DNA of 64,000 bases from Rhizobium leguminosarum bv. viciae USDA 2370 (GCF_002008365.1 NZ_MRDL01000023.1:69599-133598); one strand, 5' to 3'; counted from the first letter of the stretch, positions 8,905 to 18,509 are shown. Notes: a model not told the origin generated them from the sequence alone. A program made the numbers and translations.

Positions 8905-9288
8905 ATGTCCAGACGAACTGTGAATGCTTTAACCGCTGCGGCAGTGGGACCGTATTCGCACGCGACATGGGCCGGCGATCTTCTGTTCTGCTCCGGCCAG
9001 ACACCGCTAGACCCCGGCACCGGCAAACTTGTCGACGGAAATGTAGCCGACCAGACACGCCAGTGTTTCGATAATCTGTTTCAAGTCCTTGAGGCAGCGG
9101 GCCTGGGGTCGGATGATGTCGTATCCGTCAATGTCTATCTCACCGACATGGGTGACTTTGGCCAGATGAATGAGATTTACGCGACGCGTTTTTCATCGCC
9201 CTACCCGGCCCGCACCACAATCGGCTGCGCCAGCCTGCCGCTTGGAGCACGCATTGAAATCGGTCTAACAGCAAAGCGGCAATCTTGA
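8905..9288 (+). CDS. RidA/YjgF/YER057c/UK114-family protein
   Basis: A 127-residue protein. The ATG at 8905 is preceded by GGGAGA; the upstream in-frame TTG overlaps that ribosome site and is not needed. It has the RidA pattern: AAAVGPYSHATWAGDLLFCS then GQTPLDP, DQTRQCFDNLFQVLEAAGLG, VSVNVYLTDMGDFGQMNEIY, and the Arg in YPARTTIGCASLPLGARIEI. That Arg binds the carboxylate of imine substrates in RidA proteins. They hydrolyse reactive enamine/imine intermediates released by PLP enzymes, or act as accessory deaminases in catabolic operons. The nitrilase gene follows 63 bases later on the same strand. A role in removing an imine produced by the nearby class-V PLP enzyme is a reasonable inference. 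Confidence 0.9.
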   Translation: MSRRTVNALTAAAVGPYSHATWAGDLLFCSGQTPLDPGTGKLVDGNVADQTRQCFDNLFQVLEAAGLGSDDVVSVNVYLTDMGDFGQMNEIYATRFSSPYPARTTIGCASLPLGARIEIGLTAKRQS

Positions 9289-9351
9289 GCCTGCCTTTGC
9301 CGAGCTAGTCGAGATGGCTGATGGCGAGCCTGGATCTGTAGAGGAATGTCG

Positions 9352-10374
9352 ATGGGAAACATGAAATTCTGGGCCGCGGCTGCTCATATTGCCCCCGTCT
9401 ATCTCGATCCTGGGGCGAGCGCGGAAAAAGCTTGCTCGGTGATAGCAGAGGCTGCCCGAAACGGCGCGTCGCTCGTGGTATTTTCGGAGAGCTTTCTACC
9501 CGGTTTCCCTGTCTGGGCAGCACTTTACCCGCCCATTCAATCGCACGAACATTTCAAACGCTTCTTGAAAGCTTCGGTGTACATTGACGGCCCGGAAATT
9601 GAGCGTGTGCGAAAGGCCGCCTCCGATAACGGTGTTTTCGTTTCAATCGGTTTTTCCGAGCGCAACCCGGCAAGTGTCGGAGGTTTGTGGAATAGTAATG
9701 TTCTGATTTCCGATACCGGCCAAATCCTGATCCACCATCGAAAACTGGTCGCAACCTTCTTTGAAAAACTAGTTTGGGATCCGGGCGATGGCGCAGGGTT
9801 GGTCGTCGCAAACACGAGAATCGGTCGCATTGGCGGCCTAATTTGCGGGGAAAATACAAATCCGCTCGCGCGCTACAGTCTGATGACGCAAGGCGAGCAA
9901 GTTCATATAAGTAGCTATCCGCCGATCTGGCCCACTCGCGTTCCCACAGAAAGCGACAACTACGACAACCGAGCTGCCAACCGCATCCGTGCCTCTGCGC
10001 ACTGCTTCGAGGCCAAGTGCTTCGGGATCATCGTGGCGGGGCACCTGGACGAAGTCGCACGCAAAGCCATTGCCTTGGATGATCCTGCGATCGAAGCGAT
10101 CATAGATGCCAGTCCGCGGGCCACTAGCTTTTTCCTAGGGCCGACTGGAGCGGCAACTGGTGACGAAATGACCGACGAAGGTATCGGCTATGCCCAAATC
10201 GATCTCGACGACTGTGTTGAGCCGAAACGATTTCACGACGTCGTTGCTGGTTACAACCGATTCGATATTTTCGACGTCACCGTGAACCGGATGCGTCGAA
10301 ACCCAATCAGATTTTTGGAAGGCCGCGCTGAGGACGCTCTAACGAGCCCTGAGGCCGTGGCCATGCCGGAGTAA
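9352..10374 (+). CDS. Nitrilase (carbon-nitrogen hydrolase superfamily)
   Basis: A 340-residue enzyme. GAGGA at 9341-9345 directly abuts an ATG at 9346, so the ATG at 9352, six bases away, is the better start. The catalytic triad is visible: Glu46 in VVFSESFLPGFPVWA, Lys131 in HHRKLVATFFEKLVWDPGDG, and Cys165 in RIGGLICGENTNPLARYSLM. The C-G-E-N-x-x-P-L-A-R context and the VHISSYPPIWP segment place it with true nitrilases of the aliphatic/arylacetonitrilase/cyanide-hydratase branch rather than amidases; most relatives have C-W-E-N there. It should convert an organic nitrile to a carboxylate plus ammonia. It is followed five bases later by the molybdoenzyme gene. Confidence 0.88.
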   Translation: MGNMKFWAAAAHIAPVYLDPGASAEKACSVIAEAARNGASLVVFSESFLPGFPVWAALYPPIQSHEHFKRFLKASVYIDGPEIERVRKAASDNGVFVSIGFSERNPASVGGLWNSNVLISDTGQILIHHRKLVATFFEKLVWDPGDGAGLVVANTRIGRIGGLICGENTNPLARYSLMTQGEQVHISSYPPIWPTRVPTESDNYDNRAANRIRASAHCFEAKCFGIIVAGHLDEVARKAIALDDPAIEAIIDASPRATSFFLGPTGAATGDEMTDEGIGYAQIDLDDCVEPKRFHDVVAGYNRFDIFDVTVNRMRRNPIRFLEGRAEDALTSPEAVAMPE

Positions 10375-10379
10375 AGGTG

Positions 10380-11366
10380 ATGGCGCGGACGGGTATGCAC
10401 ATGACCAAGAAGGGTTTCTCCTTCCAGGGCCCTGCCGACGGCGTTCATGCCCTTAAATCGTGGATCACCCCTGAAGATGATCTTTTTCTGGTAACGCATA
10501 TGGGGTTCCTGGAGATCGACCCCGAGCATTGGCATTTGGATGTCGATGGCCTCGTGGGTAACCCGACGAGATTGCATCTGTCTGACCTTCAAGCAATGCC
10601 ACAGCGCGAGTACATGTCGGTTCACGAATGCGCTGGAAGTCCGCTTGCTCCGACAGTGCCTAAACGCAGGATCGGAAATGTAATTTGGAAAGGTGTGCCG
10701 CTGTCGCTCGTTCTGGAACGCGCAAAGATCAGCAGCCATGCGTCCTACATCTGGACTTCCGGCCTCGAGTGGGGCGAATACGCAGATGTTGAAGAAGCTT
10801 ATCAAAAAGACCTGCCGATCGGCAAAGCACTTGCAGAAGAAGTTATCCTCGCACTTGAGATCAACGGTCGGCCACTCACTCCAGAGCGCGGAGGACCGGT
10901 TCGACTGGTCGTGCCAGGTTGGTATGGTACAAACTCCGTAAAATGGGTTGGTTCGATCACGGCTGCGGATCGGCGCGCAAGCGGCGCCTATACGACGCGC
11001 TTCTACAATGACCCTGCGGCGTCGGGGATGAAGCCGGTTTGGGGGGTCGCCCCGGAGTCCGTTATCGTATCGCCGTCCCCAAATGATCTGCTGTCAGCGG
11101 ACATGCCAACGAAAATATGGGGCTGGGCTTGGGGAGATCACCAGATCTCCAGCGTCGAGGTCAGCGTGGACGGTGGAGGCTCCTGGCGGACTGCCTCAGT
11201 AGGGCCGCGCGAAGGAAGGAGTTGGCAACGGTTCGAGTTGTCGTGGACCCCTACATCAGGCCAGAATATCTTGCTATGTCGGTGCACGGATGAATGTGGG
11301 GCGGGACAGCCGCTGACTGACGCGAGAAATGCGGTGCACACGGTTAAAGTTGAAGTTGATCCTTGA
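10380..11366 (+). CDS. Sulfite-oxidase-like molybdopterin oxidoreductase
   Basis: A 328-residue protein whose start lies just after the nitrilase stop (adjacent GTG-ATG; ATG used). Residues ~45-200 match the oxidoreductase molybdopterin-binding domain. The molybdenum-ligand cysteine is in MSVHECAGSPLAP (Cys84), with RIGNVIWKGVPLSLVLERA, ERGGPVRLVVPGWYGTNSVK and WVGSITAADRRASGAYTTRF downstream. Residues ~220-325 form the Mo-co dimerisation domain (WGDHQISSVEVSVDGGGSWR). No Tat or Sec signal is seen, so it appears cytoplasmic, unlike many SoxC/SorA enzymes. Its natural reaction could be sulfite oxidation or another oxygen-atom transfer. Tight spacing implies one operon with RidA and the nitrilase. 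Confidence 0.85.
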   Translation: MARTGMHMTKKGFSFQGPADGVHALKSWITPEDDLFLVTHMGFLEIDPEHWHLDVDGLVGNPTRLHLSDLQAMPQREYMSVHECAGSPLAPTVPKRRIGNVIWKGVPLSLVLERAKISSHASYIWTSGLEWGEYADVEEAYQKDLPIGKALAEEVILALEINGRPLTPERGGPVRLVVPGWYGTNSVKWVGSITAADRRASGAYTTRFYNDPAASGMKPVWGVAPESVIVSPSPNDLLSADMPTKIWGWAWGDHQISSVEVSVDGGGSWRTASVGPREGRSWQRFELSWTPTSGQNILLCRCTDECGAGQPLTDARNAVHTVKVEVDP

Positions 11367-12946
11367 CCCGGAGCCCACTGCGACATTGGGATGGGCGTCC
11401 ACCGACGCACGAAAAAATCGAGATTTCTCGATGAGCCAGCGGCACTACGGTCTGCCAGATCGACAGGACAAGAGCTTTCCTGCGATCGGGTGGAACAGAG
11501 GCGGTAGCCCGCCGTCACACCGGCCCACGCATGACAAAAACCGCCTATTGAACGGCCGAGGCGATGATCGCGATCATGCGCTATAGATCAGCAGTTGTCG
11601 CAGCACCTGTCCGCGCTTGTCATCCGATCATTGGCGACACCAGGGCGCTTGTTTTGGAATGCGGACTGGTATCGTCATCATGGCCACCCGTCTTTCCCCT
11701 AGTCATCACGGGGTGCATTTCGTTTGTGACTCGATTGAGAAAACCATGCGCAAGAGCCCTCACTCCTGCCAAATCTGGGAGGCTCGCTGCCACGACCTCT
11801 TCGCCGATGTCCTCGGACTACCTACAATCTGGATACCTCATTCGTACGCCGATTGTGGGCAATATGGGCCCGACGAACACGCCTCGCTTTCTGTCACTCG
11901 CAAAGAAATTATGAAAATGACTGGTATTTTTCTCGACATCGGCGAATGTGCGTCGGCTCGTGGCTGCCATGGGGGGAGTAGGACATTAATCGGATGTACC
12001 TTTGCTGAATCTGCTGCGAGACTGTTCACCTCTGTAGGTACGCAACCGCCGGCGCGATAGTCTAGCGTGGCGCGCCCAACGATTCTCGCGGCGACAATTG
12101 CGTTCGCCGAATGTGCACGAATAGTAGCTGACCCTGCTACCTCATTCGGAAGACCAGATTCTCGGGAAAACCTTTCGCCTCCCAAGGCAGCGTGGTTGTC
12201 GTCGAACTTGTTTCGACGGCAGCCACGTGTTGTGGCTATGAGACCGCCTGTGTCGCGGGGATAAAAGTATCAATGGTCCGGGAGCGAGCGCCGGTGACTG
12301 GCGCGATAAGAATGCCGTTCGTTTTTGCTTTGCGGTGTGTCGCTCGCCCAGCGAAACTAGTCGGGTCCACCGCAAGGGAGCCAGAATGTCATCGTTTCCG
12401 ACCTGACGAGAACGCCTTTTGTGCCGGCCGAATATAATGGTGGCCCGAGTAAACCGACTTCGGCGTAACCGGTGTTCTTCCCACGCGTTCTCCTGTCAGC
12501 GATCTGTGTTCGACTTTCAATACAAGAGCGAAGGAAGTGTCTTCGAGACTCCGATTCGGCCAATAAATTCAACTCACTGGCGATCGGCGCGATGGTGACG
12601 AAATACTCAATCCGACCAACTTTTCGGAGTTGTCAGATAGAGGGGAACTCTTCGTGCTGCTTGAGGGAGTCATAGCCGTACATGACCACTTCGAGCGTTG
12701 GCCATCACCAACGGAGATTGTCAGCTCGAACATTCGCGGACTCAATCAAACCTTCAGCTCGTATGAGAAAGACTATATCGTTTCGAGTTTTGTATTTGAC
12801 GATTAAAGTATAAAGTTACGCTAGTGCGATTGGCCAAATATATAAAAAAATATATTATTGCTATATATTGATCTATGGCGGAGCGCCGTCTAGACCTGCT
12901 CAACACGCGCCAGGGGGACTACCCTGGTCAGCGACGGGAGGCTTAG
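11367..12946. other. Gene-poor stretch of ~1.6 kb with decayed coding traces
   Basis: I see no convincing gene here on either strand. Open frames are short, mutually overlapping and unlike known families. One trace stands out: a plus-strand frame without a start codon, from about 12565 to a TAA at 12804-12806, reads smoothly (for example HFERWPSPTEIVSSNIRGLN and YEKDYIVSSFVFDD) and may be the tail of a lost gene. From about 12780 to 12880 the DNA becomes strongly AT-rich (tracts such as TATATAAAAAAATATATTA), which could be a promoter or curved DNA ahead of the next remnant. The block looks like decaying island DNA. Confidence 0.5.
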
Positions 12947-13654
12947 ATGAACCGACGTGACAAAATGCATCCAAACAAAGCCAGGCGTGATAGCCCGGAA
13001 ATGAGGCTCGCCTTCCTCGATTGCGTACGTGTGGTTGCTCCACGGGGTGCTATACGCTGGCCGGCCGCACGGAACGACCATCTGAATGCGCTTCGCGAAG
13101 TCGCAGATAGCGGAAGATATTATCGGATTAACCGTCCCGTGGTGACCGGCACGGAGCCGAGCCTTGAAAAATTGCCGACATTGCAACAACCATCTGCCGA
13201 ATACGAGGCAAGCATAGGCCTGGGCCTAACCAAGGCACTTCTCGCCACCAAACACGAACCGGAACGAATGGGCCAGATCACATGGTCTCTTTCAAAATCT
13301 GAACGTGTCTTTGATTGCGCTGGAGGTGATTCTGACAACGGCGAAACCATCGCTACTGATGGACACGTCGAGGCTCTCGCGAACCGCGGATACTCCAACA
13401 CCCCCGATGCCTATTATCGGCTGGTTGATAGGAATAACCGATCGGAAAAATTGCTCATTGACGATGAGGCCGACACACGTCCACCGAAGAACTATCATGA
13501 ACATGTTGATTTCGAAAACTGCCACCACATTGATGGCACTTGCAGGCCTTGGAGACACGGTTCGCTTAAAGCCGGCCGCTTACGCGAAATACGACAGGCG
13601 GTAGACATCGGACCAGCGCGCCATCCCGACGCAGCTTTGTGCCTATGGCATTGA
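12947..13654 (+). pseudogene. Fragment of a DegT/DnrJ/EryC1 aminotransferase, paralogous to the gene at 20-21.3 kb
   Basis: The frame is open for 235 codons, but only its first ~90 residues resemble anything. Residues ~20-75 (VVAPRGAIRWPAARNDHLNA, then LREVADSGRYYRINRPVVTG) align with residues ~27-80 of the DegT-type aminotransferase at 19998-21284 (VVPQGRVTPWPAAEKKHSDA, LRGVVDGGRYHRVNHPIVSG). Beyond about 13190 the similarity stops, and the PLP-lysine region and the rest of the enzyme are missing. The remaining residues are hydrophilic and unlike a known family. A decayed or recombined duplicate is the simplest reading; a chimeric small protein cannot be excluded. Confidence 0.6.
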
Positions 13655-13859
13655 AATTAGCGGCAGAATGCGATAGCTGCCAATTACGGCCGCGGCTGTA
13701 ATGCAGGTGGTTGATGCCGTATCTGGTTCGGGCGCGAAACGCGGTGCCGGTGTTGGAAGGGCCGACTAATTCGACCTTCAATTCGAAGCGACCGTCCGGT
13801 CTCAATGCAAGAAGCTCCTGTAGGGTCCTTGAAGGATATCGACAGAGGAAAACTATCAA

Positions 13860-14573
13860 ATGTGGTGTTGCAAGAACGCGCCCCAAGGTCGTGGGGGTGA
13901 CCCAAATTTTTTTACTGAACCAGAACCTGCAAAGGCCGATATTGCCTACGAGGCTATTCGACGAATTCTCCACAGTAACGGTCGTGTGCCGGGGCAACAT
14001 CTCAGGGAACAGGATCTAGCGTCTAAGCTCGATCTTGGTCGAACGCCAGTTCGCGAAGCACTTCAGCGGCTTGCAGCTGAAGGGAAGATCCAATACATCC
14101 CTCAAAGAGGCTTTTTCACGAGACCGATGTCGGAAAGAACTCTGTTAGATCTTTATGTTGTCGGACGTGAGACCCTGATCTCGGCATTAAATCGAATGCG
14201 GCCGCAGGTCCCAGAGAGCTGGACCGTGACGGATAAATTGTCCCCTGACGAACTCGCCTTAAGGGCAGAAGCGATATTCACTAAAGTCGCCCAAGAAGCA
14301 TCGAATTGCGAGGCTTGCAAAATCGTCCACCGATTCTGTTTTTGCACTCACCCTCTACGAATGGAAATAACTGCGTCGGAACTTCGGCCCGCGTTTGTCG
14401 AAAGCCTCGAGAAGCTAATTGCCGCAATGTCTGAACTAGGCACGGCAACGACCCTGGTGGAGTCCGCGTTGGTGAACCACCTTGATCTAGAACAGGGTGC
14501 CGTCTCAAGGATTGTACAAGAGGTGAACGAACGTGGATTAACAGGTTTTCCGGGGCCTGCGAGAAGTTTGTGA
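13860..14573 (+). CDS. GntR-family transcriptional regulator (FadR/FCD type, divergent)
   Basis: About 237 residues from the ATG at 13860, though the first ~20 residues look non-conserved and the true start is uncertain. A GntR winged helix covers roughly residues 25-90: IAYEAIRRILHSNGRVPGQH, LREQDLASKLDLGRTPVREA, LQRLAAEGKIQYIPQRGFFT. The C-terminal ~130 residues resemble an all-helical FCD ligand domain but lack most of its metal-binding His/Asp pattern; only VNHLDLEQGAVS recalls the final helix. Two CxxC-like Cys pairs (NCEAC, FCFC) are unusual for the family. It stands alone in a gene-poor region, so its targets are unknown. It may be a decaying regulator. Confidence 0.65.
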   Translation: MWCCKNAPQGRGGDPNFFTEPEPAKADIAYEAIRRILHSNGRVPGQHLREQDLASKLDLGRTPVREALQRLAAEGKIQYIPQRGFFTRPMSERTLLDLYVVGRETLISALNRMRPQVPESWTVTDKLSPDELALRAEAIFTKVAQEASNCEACKIVHRFCFCTHPLRMEITASELRPAFVESLEKLIAAMSELGTATTLVESALVNHLDLEQGAVSRIVQEVNERGLTGFPGPARSL

Positions 14574-14776
14574 CATCGCATACCGTCATCTCGACGAATG
14601 ATCCTAATCAACGAACCCGAAGAATCTTGTCGAGTGCCGCGCATATCTGCGGCTGCTGCGGGCAATCCAAAAGCCGACGTCGGCATTACCTACCAGCATT
14701 TTAATTATGTTGCCAAATCAAAGAGGCTGCCACCATCCCTTCAGCATTCCAGAATACAGCGCTGGCAAAGCGAAAG

Positions 14777-15535
14777 TTGCTCGTGTCCTATCGGGCAACG
14801 CCCTCCGCAGGTTTCCATTTGCCGCAGCTTGCCCAGGCCAGCTATGATGATCGAGCGACGTTTTCAGCCGAAGTCTCAAAAGACATTGTGCCAAAGATAA
14901 TAACAGCCAACGGGATCGACGCTGCGACCTTGAGGACAGAGGTTACGCCAGGCGGGTATCTCCTCAAAACCAATGCATCGCTTCAGACCGAGGGTGATCT
15001 CGATGACGCCGCGGCGGATCGACTTGCCGGCTCCCTTGGCTACGTCTTCCGCCAATATCGCGTCCTTACCTCTCGCCTCAACGACACGACAGGTAAGACA
15101 GGCTTTGTTGTCGTGCGGTTTCCGCAGGGCAGCCTTAACGCCACCGTCGCGCAGAGATTCTTCGAGGCAGCGGACGCAACGAAAAAAGGCTTGGGCGGCG
15201 GATATGCCGTGTTCGGTGACGAGCAGATCTTCCTTAATGCAACGAATTCCGAAGGAAAGCCTTATAGCGGACTCGATGACGCAAGCTTCCAAGACGGATT
15301 GAGACGCGCAGCCGTATCGTTTGGCAGCCCCAAACCAATGGTTTCTTCCCTCGGCAATGCGACCGCGCGCTCTATTGGGAATGATTGGCAGAGGTCAACA
15401 AGAGGCGAGGGCTATCAAACTTTGCTCGGTGGATCGGACGGCGAGTTGGTGAGAAAGCTCGACGAGATCAGCAGGTGTTATGCATTCCTCCTCGCGAAGA
15501 CAGCCGACAGCAAGGGCTGGGCCAAAGATGAATAA
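14777..15535 (+). CDS. Unknown protein, possibly exported or 5'-truncated
   Basis: A 252-residue frame without a family I recognise. The composition looks genuinely coding: regular alternation of hydrophobic and polar residues, for example ASYDDRATFSAEVSKDIVPK, DDAAADRLAGSLGYVFRQYR, KTGFVVVRFPQGSLNATVAQ and RFFEAADATKKGLGGGYAVF. No signal peptide is visible at the ATG at 14777 and no ribosome site precedes it. The frame remains open a little upstream, so the real start may be upstream or may have been lost. There are no membrane segments. It is the only substantial frame in a decayed stretch, and I cannot assign a function. Confidence 0.5.
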   Translation: MLVSYRATPSAGFHLPQLAQASYDDRATFSAEVSKDIVPKIITANGIDAATLRTEVTPGGYLLKTNASLQTEGDLDDAAADRLAGSLGYVFRQYRVLTSRLNDTTGKTGFVVVRFPQGSLNATVAQRFFEAADATKKGLGGGYAVFGDEQIFLNATNSEGKPYSGLDDASFQDGLRRAAVSFGSPKPMVSSLGNATARSIGNDWQRSTRGEGYQTLLGGSDGELVRKLDEISRCYAFLLAKTADSKGWAKDE

Positions 15536-15877
15536 GGGCCGGACGAGGACCTACGCTCAAGTCGCTTAGCGAGTTCAAATGGCGTTTCGCAAAACGGATC
15601 TCGCAGTCGATACGATTTTGAGTGATCGTACGCCGGCCACCTGGGGCCGCGCCGGAGAAAATCTCACTGCTGCAATGCTCGAGAAATTCAAGACGGCTTA
15701 ATCCTGCTTTGGTTCTAGAATATCTTAGCGCGGCGACGTCACAGCTTGAGTGGTCACCATCTTTGCTCGATCTGGCTCAGACATTTGCTGCGCAAGCGGC
15801 CGGGATTGCGGCATCGAGGTAGCTGAATCTGATGCCGTCTAATCGCCGTCGGAACAAATGAGAGTCGTCCAACATCG
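15536..15877. other. Intergenic, no feature seen
   Basis: About 340 bases between the end of the unknown plus-strand gene and the end of the exported minus-strand protein. Short frames exist but lack ribosome sites or family similarity. No clear hairpin-plus-T-run terminator is visible for either converging gene. Confidence 0.5.
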
Positions 15878-16963
15878 CTAGTCATAGCGTTCGATATTGG
15901 TGCGGATCCCATCACCAGCCACCGATTTTACATTCGACGGGGGATTACCAGGGCGAGCCGTGCCGCAGGGAGTCCTTATCTCGCCGGAAAGGTACTGGCC
16001 GCTGTTGCAGGGCAGCATGTTGACGTCGAGAAAGTCGCTCCTCTTCAGGGAGTTCTGATACGCTACAACTTCTTTTATCGACATCGGGGTCGAGAAGATC
16101 GTCGCTCCCTCAAATCCCGGCAACGCCTCTATTGGCTCAATCATGGGCGACGCCTGACCGGGCGCGGCTGCAGCGCCAATAACCCATGGTCCAACCGATC
16201 CGAAAATCACAGATTTCGGACGATCGGCTGGCGTACCAGAGCTGAAAGGAGAATGCGGAAACCCACTGTCGAGCACTGCCTCATCCCATTGGTAAGCTGT
16301 AAAAGCTAGAAAATAGGTATACGGCGCAAAACGGTCGATGCGCACTTTGCCGTCTGGAGTAAAGGTATAGTAAATCCACTCTGTGCCGGAGAATGCCCCT
16401 GTTGGCCCCACGACGTTCATATCCCAGGGCTTCTGCCACCATGCAATAGACGCCATGTCGCTTTGAAGCAGGCTTTTCGCAAAAGACCACTTTTGACCAT
16501 TCGGATTGGGCGTGGCTCCCAACGCGAATGATAGGTAAGCATCGTTCGAATTAGAACTTAGAAGCGATAAGGCGCTACCGCCATTAGGAGCGGTATTTTC
16601 ACGGGTCTTTTCGACCAAAAGGACAGTGAACCCCGTGTCCGGTCGGATCGACGCGCTTTGACTAGTCACGATTGACGCGTGCGGTGGAAAGTTGAAGGAA
16701 GTCTTGTTGGTATAGAAGTCAAATGCCTGCCTCGTATCTTCGGGCACCGGATAATCCGCTTCTGTCGCCGAGTCGTGGATGTACAGCTTTGGAAATTCCC
16801 AGAAAATTGGCACTACCTTCGGTGTGAGCGTCTGAGATACTTTGTCCGACGCGCTTCTAAGACAATTGGCTTCATTGGTGCATGATGCCCCTTGCCCTTC
16901 GCCAGCGACAAGACAGCCCAGCGTGGAAAACAACAGGAAGAATTTCATTCCATTATTCATCAA
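15878..16963 (-). CDS. Exported protein of unknown function
   Basis: A 361-residue protein beginning MMNNGMKFFLLFSTLGCLVA, a Sec-type signal peptide with a basic start and a hydrophobic core; cleavage near GEGQGA-S is plausible. The mature part is rich in aromatic residues and Pro/Ser, with NDAYLSFALGATPNPNGQKW, IAWWQKPWDMNVVGPTGAFS and TEWIYYTFTPDGKVRIDRFA. Four cysteines (two early, two near NMLPCNSGQYLSGEIRTPCG) could form disulfides. I do not recognise a family. It starts 33 bases after the stop of the exported phosphodiesterase gene on the same strand, so the two are likely co-transcribed and may act together outside the cytoplasm. Confidence 0.72.
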   Translation of the reverse strand: MMNNGMKFFLLFSTLGCLVAGEGQGASCTNEANCLRSASDKVSQTLTPKVVPIFWEFPKLYIHDSATEADYPVPEDTRQAFDFYTNKTSFNFPPHASIVTSQSASIRPDTGFTVLLVEKTRENTAPNGGSALSLLSSNSNDAYLSFALGATPNPNGQKWSFAKSLLQSDMASIAWWQKPWDMNVVGPTGAFSGTEWIYYTFTPDGKVRIDRFAPYTYFLAFTAYQWDEAVLDSGFPHSPFSSGTPADRPKSVIFGSVGPWVIGAAAAPGQASPMIEPIEALPGFEGATIFSTPMSIKEVVAYQNSLKRSDFLDVNMLPCNSGQYLSGEIRTPCGTARPGNPPSNVKSVAGDGIRTNIERYD

Positions 16964-16996
16964 AACAATCCCGTTTTTGGAAGCGGAGGTCTTGCT

Positions 16997-18205
16997 CTAG
17001 CGCGTGAGCTCGGTGGTGTTGCGGCGCCCTATCTGGCGCAACATATCGCCGACTACGTCGGGCCAATCAGTGGTGATAAGATTGGTACGATTGACGATCG
17101 CCATCTCCGGATCTCCTCGGTAATCTGGTACGATCCCTCGTTGAGCGGTCGATTTCGGATCCGTGTTGTGGTCGAAGCAGCATTTTCCGGCGCTGTTGGC
17201 GACGCCCTCTGGAAAGTAGTTACTTTCATGATAGGTGGCGAAGCCCTGCTTCTGGTCGATATAGTCGAAATATGCCTGCAGACCGTCACCTTTATAGAAT
17301 TGGTTCATTTCAAACTGAATGGAGAACGGCGCCACATTCCATTGATCGTAGATTGAGTCCTCGTGGGGATCGTAGCTGGAATCCTTCACATTCTCGTCAT
17401 CCGGGTTTTCGACGACAATTAGCCCGCCAATGAGGTTGGGGTCGTAGGTCGTCCGATTTAAAATCGTGCCGACATCCACCGCATCCTTTGCTTTGAGCTT
17501 GAATACAACGGCTTTGCTGAGTTTCGCATTTCCCTTGGTCGCGAGAATGTCAAGGCAGCGTTGCATGAGCTCGATGGGATCAGTAGGGTCCTGATCATCG
17601 ACTGCCGCCTTGATATCGACGATCATCACGTAGCCATGACCATCATCGGAGACATATTGGGCGAGTAGATCAAGCGCGGCAGAGAACGTTAGGAACTTCG
17701 CCTTTCGCCCTTGTGAATCCGTAAAAACGCGGCCATGTCGGTCCCGTAGATCGGCCTGTCGTAGCTGCGAAAAGTTCTGATTATATAATAGGCCGCTTCC
17801 AGTTGACTCGCGCTCAATCCTGTAGTCGTGAGATAGAACGACTTCATTGTCAGCGGTGAAGCGGGCATCGACTTCCACGCTCTCGATCTGCGAATTCCAG
17901 GCGTCTTGCAAGGCATAGGCTGAATTCTCGGGATAGATCTCCCAAGATCCGCGGTGCGCAGATAGCAGGACCAAGTCATCGTCGGGTTTCGGCAGCTTAA
18001 ACATGTTTCTTGTAATCGCACTTACAAGATATGGTGAAGGCTTTACCGGAAGCAGCGCCTCTGCTTCGGCATAGGATGGAATAGCGAAAGCAAAAAAAGA
18101 AGTCAAAATGAGCGATGCCCGCAGATCCCGTCGGCCGCCGAGGTAACCAAAACGCGAGGCGTAAGAATTTAGGATCGCTGATGCTACGTTGTTGCTGGTG
18201 TGCAT
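16997..18205 (-). CDS. Exported glycerophosphodiester phosphodiesterase-family protein
   Basis: A 402-residue protein. An N-terminal extension carries a basic stretch and a hydrophobic core (LRASLILTSFFAFAIPSYAE), consistent with a signal peptide and export. The GDPD catalytic pattern is clear: His84-Arg85 in LLSAHRGSWEIYPENSAYAL, Glu111-x-Asp113 in VEVDARFTADNEV, and His126 in VLSHDYRIE. These residues bind metal and cleave glycerophosphodiesters into glycerol-3-phosphate and an alcohol. The C-terminal half has long inserts compared with compact GDPD enzymes (~250 residues), so the substrate may differ. It is upstream of, and likely in one operon with, the unknown exported protein. Confidence 0.83.
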   Translation of the reverse strand: MHTSNNVASAILNSYASRFGYLGGRRDLRASLILTSFFAFAIPSYAEAEALLPVKPSPYLVSAITRNMFKLPKPDDDLVLLSAHRGSWEIYPENSAYALQDAWNSQIESVEVDARFTADNEVVLSHDYRIERESTGSGLLYNQNFSQLRQADLRDRHGRVFTDSQGRKAKFLTFSAALDLLAQYVSDDGHGYVMIVDIKAAVDDQDPTDPIELMQRCLDILATKGNAKLSKAVVFKLKAKDAVDVGTILNRTTYDPNLIGGLIVVENPDDENVKDSSYDPHEDSIYDQWNVAPFSIQFEMNQFYKGDGLQAYFDYIDQKQGFATYHESNYFPEGVANSAGKCCFDHNTDPKSTAQRGIVPDYRGDPEMAIVNRTNLITTDWPDVVGDMLRQIGRRNTTELTR

Positions 18206-18509
18206 AAGGTTTCAGAACCTTTCGATGGGAATTTGGGTAGCTCGCTACGTTGTACGGCCTGTTCCTGGGGCTTTTTGCAACAGCACGAACCGCCTCAGCA
18301 GTGGCTAAGGCCTGGGCTGGGAACGAAAGAGGGGAGATGGCCTCGCTACGCGATGGGATTTGTTAGCCGACCGCCTGGTTCCCCCCTTGCTCTATGGCTG
18401 TAATAACAGGCTGTTCGACATCAAGATGATCCATAAAAGCGGAGCCTAACAAAGGCGTTGCGTTAAGAGAGTTTCGGTGAAAGCAGCTTGGAGCTCGACA
18501 CGATTATTT
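18206..18509. other. Intergenic, probable promoter region of the exported pair
   Basis: About 300 bases between the start of the exported phosphodiesterase and the end of the acetyltransferase gene, both on the minus strand. It must hold the promoter for the exported pair, but no clear -35/-10 pair or operator stands out, and no tRNA or other RNA gene was seen. Confidence 0.4.

Noticed and set aside
11564-12060. Frames of 116 and 147 codons in the gene-poor stretch
   Set aside because: They overlap in different frames, show no family likeness and have no clear ribosome site; kept only as unassigned DNA.
13566-14000. Minus-strand frame of 144 codons upstream of the GntR gene
   Set aside because: It overlaps the GntR start, resembles nothing and has a competing minus-strand frame of equal quality.
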